From positions 1 through 15,025 of the forward strand of contig JBCDCZ010000093.1 in assembly GCA_039180865.1 (NCBI GenBank): 15,025 nucleotides of DNA, written 5' to 3'. Under the pieces are notes generated by a model. It was not told where the DNA came from and did not search any database. It saw nothing but the letters and a program-made list of their open reading frames with translations. This document shows, in pieces, positions 1 to 7,554 of this stretch (the stretch's first letter is position 1; every line of letters starts with the position of its first letter). A program made the position numbers and the translations under genes. This DNA comes from JBCDCU01 sp039180865. Its GTDB lineage: Bacteria > Pseudomonadota > Alphaproteobacteria > Rhizobiales > JACESI01.

Positions 1-2036
1 TTCTGGCCTGTGAGCGCGTAACGGGGACCGAGCTTGGCAAGCAGAAGCGATTGGTGCAGCGGCGTATCAATGCTGCCAAGTTTGCCGGAAACTTTAGGGG
101 CGTTGTTGTCAGACCCATTGAGCTCGCAATCCAGAATCCAACTGTCATCAAGTCCAAGAAGCGGCGTCTTCCTGGGGACTTCAAAGGCGCGGCTCACAAG
201 ATAGAGCAGCGATTTGTTATAAGGCCCGATGCGATCCGCCCGCTCATTCTCGCGGCTCAAATTGGCGATATAGAGCGTCTTCGGATCAAGCCTGCCTTTT
301 TCTACGAGTGGTACGAAGTACCTGTTGGCGAATTTCAAAGTGCATGCCGGAGCAAGCAATCCAATCGACGCAATTTTGGTGAAAAGCGCGAGGTCGCGGG
401 CAAAGTTACCGAGAATGATAGACCCTGCCGAATGGCCGAGGAGATGCAAACGCAAACCGGACCCATCTTTCCCGAGACGGGCCTTCAGGTAATCTGCAAG
501 CTCCCGCATCCCGCCCCTGAGGCCGGTGGCCGTATCACGCTGATTTGCTGCTTCAGCGTTCTGCTTCATCTGGGACCAGACGGCCTTACCCATGACCTTT
601 TCTGCAAGAACTTCGAAGCCCCGGTCCGACCGCTCCTTGATCTGATGGGCAAGCTGGCCGAAGAATTTCTCAACCCGTCCGCGTTCTGCGCGTTCCAGGG
701 CGGGGAAGGTCGCATTGACAAAGTCCTCGCCGATATTTGTGAGGCTTTCGCCGAACCCGGTGCGCCAGACGATAAAAATCGGCAGGATCCCGTTTGCCTG
801 AAACCAGGGACCGAGCATTTGTGCCCGCCGGATGGCGCTATCGCGGTCGTTAAGCCCGCCATGGGCAAAGATCATCACGTCATTGCCTTCATAAGCGTCC
901 AGAAGCTGATTCATGGACTTATGCAGGCCATCCCGCGCAGTCTGGGCATCGACGCGGCCTTTGATGAGCTTGCCATCATTGCCCATCTCAATGCAGTGTT
1001 TGCGCGCCTCATTCTCCGCCCAGCGCCCCAGAGTACCGGGGGGCTGGCTTGCCCTTAGATGCGCTTCGGCCCGGCTTTGCGCCGCCTGTTCCAGGAGGCT
1101 GAGATCGGTTTGCGTCGCCGGTGAGGTCGCTATGTCGGAAACAAGCATCGGTGCAGCCAAAGCCCCGACCCAGGCGTCATGGGCATTCAGTACCCAATCT
1201 TCATAGGTGATGAGCGCGAAGCCGCCGGCGGCATTGGGGATGACCGTGCGTGTCTGACCCCAGGTTCGCGCCCAATCCGGACCCCAGGAGTTTTGAATGA
1301 TGAAACCGCGTGCCGTATAGCCGACGACTGCGAAGGCGTGTCCACCTCTTCGAACCGGTGACAGACTGATGACCGGCAAACTGCGCTCAGTGCTTTGGCC
1401 ATTCTCAGTGAGGCGGTAAACCTCCGCAGCAGGGGCTTCCGTCATTTCACCGAAGAACCAGCCCGAATGCACGCGTGCAGAACAATAGACCGCTCCGACT
1501 TCGTAGATTGCGGCCTGCATGTCAGAGATCGATTGCACGTTGACGCGATAATAGGCACCAAGCGGGCGCCGCGCCGCATTTTGGCTCCAACTGTCATCGT
1601 TACCCGGTCCAGCCTTCGGCCAGTGTTCCTGCGTGCAGACCCCGTGCTTGTGCCAGCCTTTCATCGCCCCGCGGCAACTCGATCCGGAATAGTCTTCGCC
1701 CTCCCACTCGTCATAAAGCCGGGCGGTATTGTAGATCATCCACTCACTGACTTTCGCAGGCGGTTCCGGGAGTTCGGTTGGATGCGTGATCCCTTGCGCT
1801 CTCCAGTGGTCCATGGCTTTGCGGTACCAGTTGAGGTAATTGATGACCGCAGCAAGGCCGAAGCCGGTGCAGGCGCCTTCGGAGCCCTGGTTGAGGATCA
1901 TATCTTTTTGCTGATACTGCTCGAGAAAGAGTCCGATTTGCTCAATGGTGGGATATTTGTCTGGAAGAGAAACGAGCTGCGGCCGAAATTCCCGGTCGCG
2001 GAAATCAATTCGGTCTGGTCGCGCATCCAGTAACAT
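1..2036 (-). CDS. Papain-like C1 cysteine peptidase fused to alpha/beta hydrolase (C-terminus off the window)
   Basis: Reading the minus strand from the ATG at 2036, the frame stays open for 678 codons to the window edge, so the protein is partial at its C-terminus. An in-frame stop at 2055-2057 limits the start. Residues about 50-275 form a papain-type domain: NQGSEGACTGFG carries the oxyanion Gln50 and nucleophile Cys56, RGGHAFAVVGY the catalytic His233, and QNSWG the catalytic Asn249. A linker of about 100 residues follows. From about residue 385 an alpha/beta-hydrolase domain begins, with FAHGG (His392) and LLGHSAG with nucleophile Ser536. There is no signal peptide, so the product is probably cytoplasmic. 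The N-terminal DARPDRIDFRDREF stretch resembles bacterial C1 peptidases that lack a classical secreted propeptide. It stands alone, divergent from the cytochrome b561 gene. Both catalytic centres look intact. Substrates are unknown; the fusion itself is seen directly, any role is inference. Confidence 0.88.
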   Translation of the reverse strand, partial: MLLDARPDRIDFRDREFRPQLVSLPDKYPTIEQIGLFLEQYQQKDMILNQGSEGACTGFGLAAVINYLNWYRKAMDHWRAQGITHPTELPEPPAKVSEWMIYNTARLYDEWEGEDYSGSSCRGAMKGWHKHGVCTQEHWPKAGPGNDDSWSQNAARRPLGAYYRVNVQSISDMQAAIYEVGAVYCSARVHSGWFFGEMTEAPAAEVYRLTENGQSTERSLPVISLSPVRRGGHAFAVVGYTARGFIIQNSWGPDWARTWGQTRTVIPNAAGGFALITYEDWVLNAHDAWVGALAAPMLVSDIATSPATQTDLSLLEQAAQSRAEAHLRASQPPGTLGRWAENEARKHCIEMGNDGKLIKGRVDAQTARDGLHKSMNQLLDAYEGNDVMIFAHGGLNDRDSAIRRAQMLGPWFQANGILPIFIVWRTGFGESLTNIGEDFVNATFPALERAERGRVEKFFGQLAHQIKERSDRGFEVLAEKVMGKAVWSQMKQNAEAANQRDTATGLRGGMRELADYLKARLGKDGSGLRLHLLGHSAGSIILGNFARDLALFTKIASIGLLAPACTLKFANRYFVPLVEKGRLDPKTLYIANLSRENERADRIGPYNKSLLYLVSRAFEVPRKTPLLGLDDSWILDCELNGSDNNAPKVSGKLGSIDTPLHQSLLLAKLGPRYALTGQ

Positions 2037-2789
2037 AACCCTGAAACTTCCAAATTAAGTCGTCTCTGAAAAGGTCTTGCCCGGTCCCCTGCGTTGAAAG
2101 CATGAGCAGGATTTCACGGGGTGTTCCTTGTTCTTTTAGCGCTTACGGCCCCTTCTCATTATGTGTTCGGTCTATCGCTGACGTGACCGGTGCAGGCTGA
2201 GTTGTTTAAATTGATGCCGCAATTGGGCGGGTTTCGCTAAACGTCGAAAGAACGTCAAAAAAGTGCATTGTGACCGCCTGACAGGCACGGAAGTGTCCAT
2301 AAGCAGGCCAAAACTCTCCTAAATCTTCGCTGAATTACGCCTTACGCGCAACCGAAAATGGGGCTTCGTTTCTACTGTTTTGGAAATATGCAGTTAGTGA
2401 CGACGCGGTTTTTCCGGATCGCGATCGCGTCGACCTTCACGGAAATATTACCTCTCGCGATCTTGGCTTCGGTGGCGATATCAATCCATGTACTGGTACG
2501 CACCTGGCACTTTTGGAATTCGAATGACGCGTCAAGGCACTGATTGGGCAGGTGGCGAAGATCCATTCGCTCGACCGGGAACTCGCATGAAGCCGTTTTG
2601 TTGAGCCTTTTCCCGACTTGCGGCTCGTCTGGAGGAATAAGAACGGGAAATGGGGCAACCAAATTCCCTGAAGCGATGATTGTTTGATAGAGGAATGCTG
2701 CAGAACGTGACCAAGTTTCTTGCGAGATCTATCTTTTTGGAGCGCTTGCAGTGCGTCTCCAATCAACAAGATTAAATGCGGGCACCATC
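2037..2789. other. Gene-poor divergent intergenic region
   Basis: This stretch separates the minus-strand peptidase from the plus-strand cytochrome b561 gene and should hold both promoters. I could not fix a convincing -35/-10 pair for either. Short frames here overlap on both strands and lack family resemblance, apart from the TetR-like remnant listed separately. An 11-base palindrome GCCTGACAGGC lies at 2276-2286. The part from 2037 to 2371 is the probable promoter and leader of the peptidase gene. Confidence 0.5.
2372..2662 (-). pseudogene. Possible decayed TetR-family regulator (HTH remnant)
   Basis: A 96-codon minus-strand frame contains, at about residues 43-85 (2408-2536), a segment reading LDASFEF, then STWIDIATEAKIARGNIS. 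Its spacing fits the TetR N-terminal helix-turn-helix pattern: an ILDAA-x-ELF-like helix, then 13 residues from the Phe to the IA pair, then Ala, and a (K/R)-G-x-(I/L) recognition helix. The usual Gly after the first helix is Gln, and the Tyr and Phe that normally end the HTH are Ser and Val. The frame stops soon after, with no ligand-binding domain. I read this as a degraded regulator rather than a working gene. The resemblance is by eye and could be chance. Confidence 0.3.
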
Positions 2790-3371
2790 ATGTTCAATTC
2801 CGCTTCAAATTATGGATGGGTTAGTCGATTGCTCCATTGGGTCATGGCGGTCGCAGTTGTTGCAATGTTTGCTCTCGGTTTGTGGATGCGTGAGCTTGAT
2901 TATTACAGCCCCTATTACCAGATCGCGCCTAACCTCCACAAAAGTTTTGGCATTGTTCTGTTCCTGCTCCTCACCGTCCGTTTGATCTGGAACATGGCAA
3001 ATCCCAAGCCATACCATGATGGGCTTTCACCAATGGTGAGAACTGCTTCCAAGCTCGGCCATGCAGTACTTTATTGCCTTCTCTTCATTCTGATGATTGC
3101 AGGTTACTTCATTTCGACGGCAGATGGGCGCCCTATAGTGGTTTTCAGTACCGTAGAAGTCCCGGCCGTCATTACGAAAAAGGGCCTGGAAGCGACCGCC
3201 GGACTTATCCATTACTACGTTGCGTTCGCAATCATTGGTCTGTCCATCCTTCACGCCTCTGCCGCGCTCTACCACCACTTCGTGAAGAAGGACAATGTGC
3301 TGCGCAGCATGATGGTCGGCAAAACGAAGTCTCGTCCTATAGGCAAGAAGACGAAATCGGCATCACTCTAG
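2790..3371 (+). CDS. Cytochrome b561-family membrane protein
   Basis: A 193-residue protein, usual length for bacterial CybB/YceJ-type cytochromes b561. These are four-helix inner-membrane proteins that bind haem b and pass electrons, probably from the quinone pool. Hydrophobic segments lie near residues 14-33, 50-68, 90-108 and 138-160. Histidines that could bind haem sit in RLLHW (His16), NLHKS (His50), LGHAV (His91), LIHYY (His141) and ILHAS (His155). The C-terminal tail is lysine-rich. I chose ATG 2790 because MFNSASNYGWVSRLLHW matches the short N-terminus of the family. However, an in-frame GTG at 2751 has a better Shine-Dalgarno (GGAG at 2739-2742), so a start 13 residues upstream is possible. 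A YceI gene follows after 23 bases, the same order as E. coli yceJ-yceI, so the two are likely co-transcribed and functionally linked. Confidence 0.9.
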   Translation: MFNSASNYGWVSRLLHWVMAVAVVAMFALGLWMRELDYYSPYYQIAPNLHKSFGIVLFLLLTVRLIWNMANPKPYHDGLSPMVRTASKLGHAVLYCLLFILMIAGYFISTADGRPIVVFSTVEVPAVITKKGLEATAGLIHYYVAFAIIGLSILHASAALYHHFVKKDNVLRSMMVGKTKSRPIGKKTKSASL

Positions 3372-3394
3372 CAAGTATCAACGGGAGAAAAACT

Positions 3395-3964
3395 ATGTTC
3401 AAACACACCCTGATAGCAGCAGCAATCACGCTCGGACTTTCCACTGCAGCGGCTGCAAACACGTATTTGATTGATACCGCTGGGGCGCATGCATCAATCA
3501 ACTTTAAAACAATCCACCTTGGCTTCTCTTTTCTGACAGGTCGTTTTGACACCTTCTCAGGCGAATATGAATTTGACCCCGCGAATCCGGAAGCCGGTAA
3601 AGTCAATGTTAGAATCGACACGAACTCGCTGAATTCCAACCATGCAGAACGCGACAACCACTTGCGCAGTGCGGACTTTTTCGATGTATCAAATCACCCC
3701 GAGGCATCTTTTGTCAGCACCAGCATCAAGAAAACCGGCGATGATACCGCAATTATTACCGGCGACCTGACAATCCGCGGTGTCACCAAATCGGTCGACA
3801 TTGATGCGAAATTCGTCGGTGAAGGCGATGACCCATGGGGCGGATATCGAAGCGGCTTTACAGGAACCGCATCCATCGTACCGGCTGATTTTGGTATGCC
3901 GCACGTTGTTGCGAAAAATGAAGTTCAGTTGACACTTGAAGTAGAAGGCATCCAGAAAAAGTAA
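3395..3964 (+). CDS. yceI: YceI-family periplasmic protein
   Basis: A 189-residue protein starting at ATG 3395 behind a clear ribosome binding site (GGGAG, 3384-3388). Residues 1-21 are a Sec signal peptide with a likely AAA-NT cleavage site, so the mature protein is periplasmic. The rest matches the YceI family: a start like TYLIDTAGAHASINF, a GRF-x-F-x-G strand, HLRSADFFDV (residues 89-98), HPEASF (101-106) and GDLTIRGVTK (123-132). YceI proteins fold as lipocalin-like beta-barrels and, in studied members, bind polyisoprenoid or amphiphilic lipids. Expression of E. coli YceI responds to osmotic or basic stress. The upstream cytochrome b561 is the usual partner, which suggests a lipid- or quinone-related redox role that is still unproven. 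A hairpin follows the stop. Confidence 0.95.
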   Translation: MFKHTLIAAAITLGLSTAAAANTYLIDTAGAHASINFKTIHLGFSFLTGRFDTFSGEYEFDPANPEAGKVNVRIDTNSLNSNHAERDNHLRSADFFDVSNHPEASFVSTSIKKTGDDTAIITGDLTIRGVTKSVDIDAKFVGEGDDPWGGYRSGFTGTASIVPADFGMPHVVAKNEVQLTLEVEGIQKK

Positions 3965-3990
3965 GGTCCTGGCTTAACAACACATCAATA

Positions 3991-4024
3991 AGCTGCCGCT
4001 CGACTTTCGGTCTGAACGGCAGCT
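3991..4024 (+). terminator. Hairpin after yceI, possible terminator
   Basis: Perfect 8-base arms AGCTGCCG (3991-3998) and CGGCAGCT (4017-4024) enclose a further imperfect stem around a TTTCG loop. The hairpin begins 27 bases after the yceI stop codon, where a terminator is expected. There is no T-run after it, so termination strength is uncertain and it may instead protect the transcript's 3' end. Confidence 0.45.
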
Positions 4025-4448
4025 CCGGCTATGTTCAGTACTATCGGCGATCTTGCGCGAAGGGTGGCACGGGGTTTCAATACGATCGCTCTCGCGTGGC
4101 AATTGCCCGATCCTCGCCTGACACACTATTTGCTGCCAGGTTTGCGGCTCGCGAGAGGGTATGCGGCACCCTTTCAGGGGCGAAAATTGGTTTTATAGCC
4201 TTCGGCTCGTTATTGCAGTGATCAAACAAAGGCTTGCAAAGGGTCTTTGGTGACAGGTCTTTCATCGTTTACAGCTTGGTTTTCATCCGTTTCGATTAGA
4301 ATAGAACGTTCGTCCTTCGGCAGATCGATCAAATCGGAGCGTGGTTTGATCCAAGAGTATGTTTGAACTCATTACTGATTTAGGCTGTCGGATCGAGCTT
4401 GATCCATCTGGCAGTTAAGGTCCCGGAACATTTGCATTAATTTTGATC

Positions 4449-4484
4449 TTGACCGGTCGGGCCTGATGAAGCAGCGTTTCATCA
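4449..4484. promoter_or_regulatory. Adjacent palindromes, candidate operator upstream of hyuC
   Basis: An 8-base palindrome GACCGGTC (4451-4458) is followed by an inverted repeat with perfect 7-base arms TGATGAA (4464-4470) and TTCATCA (4478-4484) around a 7-base spacer. Two dyads back to back, about 330 bases before the first operon gene, could be a repressor or activator site. The first dyad's TTGACC half resembles RutR-type half-sites, but the spacing does not match that consensus. The role is inference. Confidence 0.22.
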
Positions 4485-4609
4485 ACGGGTTAGGGGTGTA
4501 TTGCAGGAATCATATGACAGCTGATGTGCGGGTGAAGGATCGAGACGCCCGTTGGATAAAGTCTTCTTCGAACCGTCCCGTTGGTGTTGCTGCGACCCCA
4601 AAACGGGCG

Positions 4610-4636
4610 GGAGAGCCAGCGGGCTCATCCGTTTTT
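4610..4636 (+). terminator. Terminator-like hairpin with T-run in the hyuC leader
   Basis: GGAGAGCC (4610-4617), a four-base loop, and GGCTC-A-TCC (4622-4630, one bulged A) form a stem of eight pairs. One G and then five T follow (4632-4636), the form of a Rho-independent terminator. On the other side AAAA (4600-4603) precedes the stem, so it could act in both directions. It lies about 175 bases before the hyuC start. It may end an upstream transcript or act as an attenuator in the operon leader. Confidence 0.45.
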
Positions 4637-4811
4637 CAGGCAGGCCATCCAAAGCGCCTCCAGCGCCGAACCTGCCCTCTGCGCATGACACCTCCCGGCC
4701 TCGACTGCGGCATTTTCACAAATTCCGGCTTTGAAGCTTTTGAATTCACCTCATAGACTGGCTGGAACACGTGGTATTGCTTAAGACAGTGGAAAACCGT
4801 GGAGAGGGCAA

Positions 4812-6074
4812 ATGTTAGACAAGGTTTCAGCACCCGGTGAGAATCTCCGTATCGACGGCAACCGGCTGTGGGACAGTCTCATGGAGATGGCGAAGATCGG
4901 CCCAGGGATAGCCGGCGGCAATAATCGCCAGACCGTGACCGATGAAGACGCCGAGGGAAGGGCGCTCTTTAAGAAATGGTGTGACGAAGCAGGCCTCACT
5001 ATGGGCGTCGATCAGATGGGCACGATGTTCATGCGCCGTGAAGGGACGGACCCGAATTCACTTCCGGTCTATGTCGGATCGCACCTCGATACCCAGCCGA
5101 CCGGCGGCAAATATGATGGCGTGCTCGGCGTTCTTGCGGGACTTGAGATCATCCGCACGCTCAACGATCTCGGGATCAAGACAAAGCACCCGATTGTCGT
5201 CACAAACTGGTCCAATGAAGAGGGAACGCGGTTTGCGCCGCCAATGCTCGCATCCGGCGTCTTTGCCGACATCCACACGCTGGACTGGGCCTATGCCCGG
5301 GAAGCCGCAGACGGCAAGACATTCGGCGAGGAATTGGAACGCATCGGCTGGAAGGGCGATGAGATAGTCGGTGAGCGCAAGATGCACGCCTTCTTCGAAC
5401 TTCACATTGAACAAGGCCCCATTCTCGAGGCGGAAGAGAAGGATATCGGCGTTGTCACCCATGGCCAGGGCCTCTCCTGGACGGAAGTGACGATCACCGG
5501 CAAGGAAAGCCACACAGGTTCTACCCCAATGCCGATGCGCAAGAATGCCGGGCTTGCCATGGCGCGGGTTTTGGAACTCGTCGATGAGATCGCCTGGTCG
5601 CACAAACCCCATGCAGTGGGTGCTGCAGGCCATATCGAGGTTCATCCGAACAGCCGCAATGTGATCCCCGGAACGGCGATCTTCACCGTCGATTTCCGTT
5701 CGCCGGATATCGATGTGATCGCGGACATGGAAAAGCGCCTCCACGCGGGGGCTCAAAAGATCTGCGATGATATGGGCCTTGAGATCGCGTTTCAAAAGGT
5801 CGGTGGGTTTGATCCGGTCACCTTTGACGAGACCTGCGTGACATCGATCCGCTCAGCCGCCGAACGCCTCGGTTACAGTCACATGAACATCATTTCCGGT
5901 GCGGGCCATGATGCCTGCTGGATCAATCGCGTTGCCCCGACAGCGATGATCATGTGCCCCTGCGTTGACGGGCTCAGCCACAATGAAGCGGAAGAGATTT
6001 CCCTCGAATGGGCGCGCGCTGGGGCGGATGTTCTGTTCCACGCCGTCGTCGAGACGGCGGAAATCGTCAGCTGA
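4812..6074 (+). CDS. hyuC: M20-family N-carbamoyl amino acid hydrolase / beta-ureidopropionase (Zn-dependent)
   Basis: A 420-residue amidohydrolase of the hydantoinase/carbamoylase branch of peptidase family M20, the usual length. Metal-binding motifs of the family are all present: GSHLDT (His91), GGKYDGVLG (Asp102), NEEGTRF (Glu136/137), ELHIEQG (His198) and GLSHNEAE (His390). A dimerisation lid domain lies at about 215-330, with the G-x-x-x-H-x-G-S-T-P-M signature at residues 230-240. The start at 4812 follows a strong GGAGAGGG ribosome binding site. It is the first gene of a tight cluster, 25 bases before a dihydropyrimidinase. That position points to hydrolysis of N-carbamoyl-beta-alanine-type products, the last step of reductive pyrimidine breakdown (PydC role), releasing ammonia and CO2. 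Sequence alone does not exclude L-carbamoylase or allantoate amidohydrolase activity. The enzyme is cytoplasmic. Confidence 0.92.
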   Translation: MLDKVSAPGENLRIDGNRLWDSLMEMAKIGPGIAGGNNRQTVTDEDAEGRALFKKWCDEAGLTMGVDQMGTMFMRREGTDPNSLPVYVGSHLDTQPTGGKYDGVLGVLAGLEIIRTLNDLGIKTKHPIVVTNWSNEEGTRFAPPMLASGVFADIHTLDWAYAREAADGKTFGEELERIGWKGDEIVGERKMHAFFELHIEQGPILEAEEKDIGVVTHGQGLSWTEVTITGKESHTGSTPMPMRKNAGLAMARVLELVDEIAWSHKPHAVGAAGHIEVHPNSRNVIPGTAIFTVDFRSPDIDVIADMEKRLHAGAQKICDDMGLEIAFQKVGGFDPVTFDETCVTSIRSAAERLGYSHMNIISGAGHDACWINRVAPTAMIMCPCVDGLSHNEAEEISLEWARAGADVLFHAVVETAEIVS

Positions 6075-6099
6075 CCAGTATTCCAGAAAGGCTTTGACC

Positions 6100-7554
6100 A
6101 TGACCAAGATCATCAAAAACGGAACTGTCGTTACCGCTGACCGCACCTATAAGGCGGATGTGAAGGTGGAAGGCGGCGTGATTACCGAGATCGGGCCGAA
6201 CCTTTCCGGCGGGGAGGAACTGGACGCGACCGGCTGCTATGTCATGCCGGGCGGGATCGATCCGCATGTCCACCTCGAAATGCCGTTCATGGGGACCTAT
6301 TCCGCCGATAACTTCGAAAGCGGCACCCGCGCGGCTCTGGCGGGCGGTACCACAATGGTGGTCGATTTCTGCCTGCCGAATCCGCAGGAAAGTCTCCTCG
6401 GTGCAATCGACCGCTGGGACAACAAGTCGACCCGCGCCAATTGCGATTATTCCTTCCATATGGCGATCACCTGGTGGGGCGAGCAGGTCTTCAATGAGAT
6501 GGAGGCCGTCGTAAAGGACAAGGGGATCAACACCTTCAAGCACTTCCTTGCCTATAAGGGCGCGCTGATGGTGAATGACGATGAACTTTACGCCTCGTTC
6601 TTGCGCTGTGCCGAATTGGGCGCAACCCCGATGGTGCATGCCGAAAACGGCGATGTGATTGCCGAACTTTCCGCAAAACTTCTGGCAGAAGGAAACACCG
6701 GCCCGGAGGCGCATGCCTATTCGCGTCCCTCGCAGGTTGAGGGAGAGGCGACCAATCGGGCGATCATGATTGCCGATATGGCGGGCGCGCCGCTTTATGT
6801 GGTGCACACATCCTGCGAGGAGGCCCATGAAGCGATCCGCCGCGCAAGAATGCAGGGAAAGCGGGTTTGGGGCGAGCCGCTCATCCAGCACCTCACGCTG
6901 GATGAAACCGAATATTTCCACGAGGACTGGGATCACGCGGCGCGCCGGGTGATGTCGCCGCCGTTCCGCAACAAACAGCATCAGGACAGCCTTTGGGCGG
7001 GCCTTTCCGGTGGAACGCTGTCCGTCGTTGCGACTGACCATTGTGCCTTTACGACCGAGCAGAAGCGCATGGGCGTCGGCAACTTCACCCAGATCCCGAA
7101 TGGAACGGGTGGCCTCGAAGACCGCTTGCCGATGTTATGGACCCATGGCGTCGCGACGGGCCGCATCACAATGCAGGAATATGTCGCCGTCACCTCAACC
7201 AATATTGCGAAGATCCTGAACATGTACCCGAAGAAGGGCGCGATCCTCGTCGGGTCCGACGCCGATATCGTCGTCTTCGATCCGGAGAAGGAAAAGACCA
7301 TCACGGCGGAAAACCAGCAATCGGCGATTGATTATAATGTGTTTGAAGGAAAGCACGTCAAAGGGCTGCCGCGCTTTGTGCTGACCCGCGGTCACCTTTC
7401 CATAAATGACGGCGCGGTGGAAACGCAGGAAGGCCACGGCAAATATGTGAAGCGTGAACCGAACGCGACGGTGAACAAGGCGCTCTCCAAGTGGAAGGCG
7501 CTGACAGCACCGACACCGGTCGTGCGTACGGGCATACCTGCAACGGGTGTGTAA
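6100..7554 (+). CDS. hydA: Dihydropyrimidinase / D-hydantoinase
   Basis: A 484-residue cyclic amidohydrolase, standard family length. The di-metal site is complete: His56 and His58 in GGIDPHVHLE, the Lys expected to be carbamylated (Lys147 in NTFKHFLAYKG), His180 in MVHAEN, His236 in VVHTS and Asp313 in ATDHCAF. The spacing agrees with known hydantoinases. Tyr152 fits the substrate-contact tyrosine. It opens dihydrouracil, dihydrothymine or a 5-substituted hydantoin to the N-carbamoyl acid, which the preceding hyuC product would hydrolyse. The start at ATG 6100 follows AGAAAGG (6085-6091). A longer in-frame extension into hyuC is not supported. Its TAA overlaps the ATG of the ABC ATPase by one base, so enzyme and transporter are translated from one message. 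Natural specificity (dihydropyrimidine versus hydantoin) cannot be told from sequence. Confidence 0.95.
   Translation: MTKIIKNGTVVTADRTYKADVKVEGGVITEIGPNLSGGEELDATGCYVMPGGIDPHVHLEMPFMGTYSADNFESGTRAALAGGTTMVVDFCLPNPQESLLGAIDRWDNKSTRANCDYSFHMAITWWGEQVFNEMEAVVKDKGINTFKHFLAYKGALMVNDDELYASFLRCAELGATPMVHAENGDVIAELSAKLLAEGNTGPEAHAYSRPSQVEGEATNRAIMIADMAGAPLYVVHTSCEEAHEAIRRARMQGKRVWGEPLIQHLTLDETEYFHEDWDHAARRVMSPPFRNKQHQDSLWAGLSGGTLSVVATDHCAFTTEQKRMGVGNFTQIPNGTGGLEDRLPMLWTHGVATGRITMQEYVAVTSTNIAKILNMYPKKGAILVGSDADIVVFDPEKEKTITAENQQSAIDYNVFEGKHVKGLPRFVLTRGHLSINDGAVETQEGHGKYVKREPNATVNKALSKWKALTAPTPVVRTGIPATGV

Larger units (their letters stand above)
3965..4811. other. Long intergenic region upstream of the pyrimidine/hydantoin operon
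   Basis: About 850 bases without a convincing gene. It holds the yceI hairpin, a 55-codon plus-strand frame (4031-4198, beginning MFSTIGDLARRVARGF), a palindromic cluster at 4449-4484 and a terminator-like hairpin at 4610-4636. The 55-codon frame has protein-like composition but no Shine-Dalgarno and no family I recognise, so I do not call it a gene. Other short frames on both strands conflict with each other. The region presumably carries the promoter and control sites of the operon starting at 4812. Confidence 0.5.

Noticed and set aside
51..1058. Long plus-strand open frame of 335 codons, and another at 1395-2033
   Set aside because: Both lie antisense to the peptidase-hydrolase gene, whose frame shows intact catalytic motifs of two families. 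The plus-strand translations resemble nothing.
2276..2286. Palindrome GCCTGACAGGC as operator
   Set aside because: Only 11 bases with no extension on either side; it can easily occur by chance.
4449..4460. RutR-type operator (TTGACC half-site)
   Set aside because: The second half-site directly abuts the first and is imperfect, whereas the RutR consensus has a gap; only a generic palindrome is reported.
4761..4780. Possible sigma-54 promoter (TGG ... TTGC) before hyuC
   Set aside because: The distance between the GG and GC elements is three bases too long for the sigma-54 consensus.
5058..5795. Long minus-strand frames at 5058-5795 and 6067-7041
   Set aside because: They are shadows of hyuC and hydA, which have full metal-binding motifs. 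Such antisense frames are common in GC-rich coding DNA.
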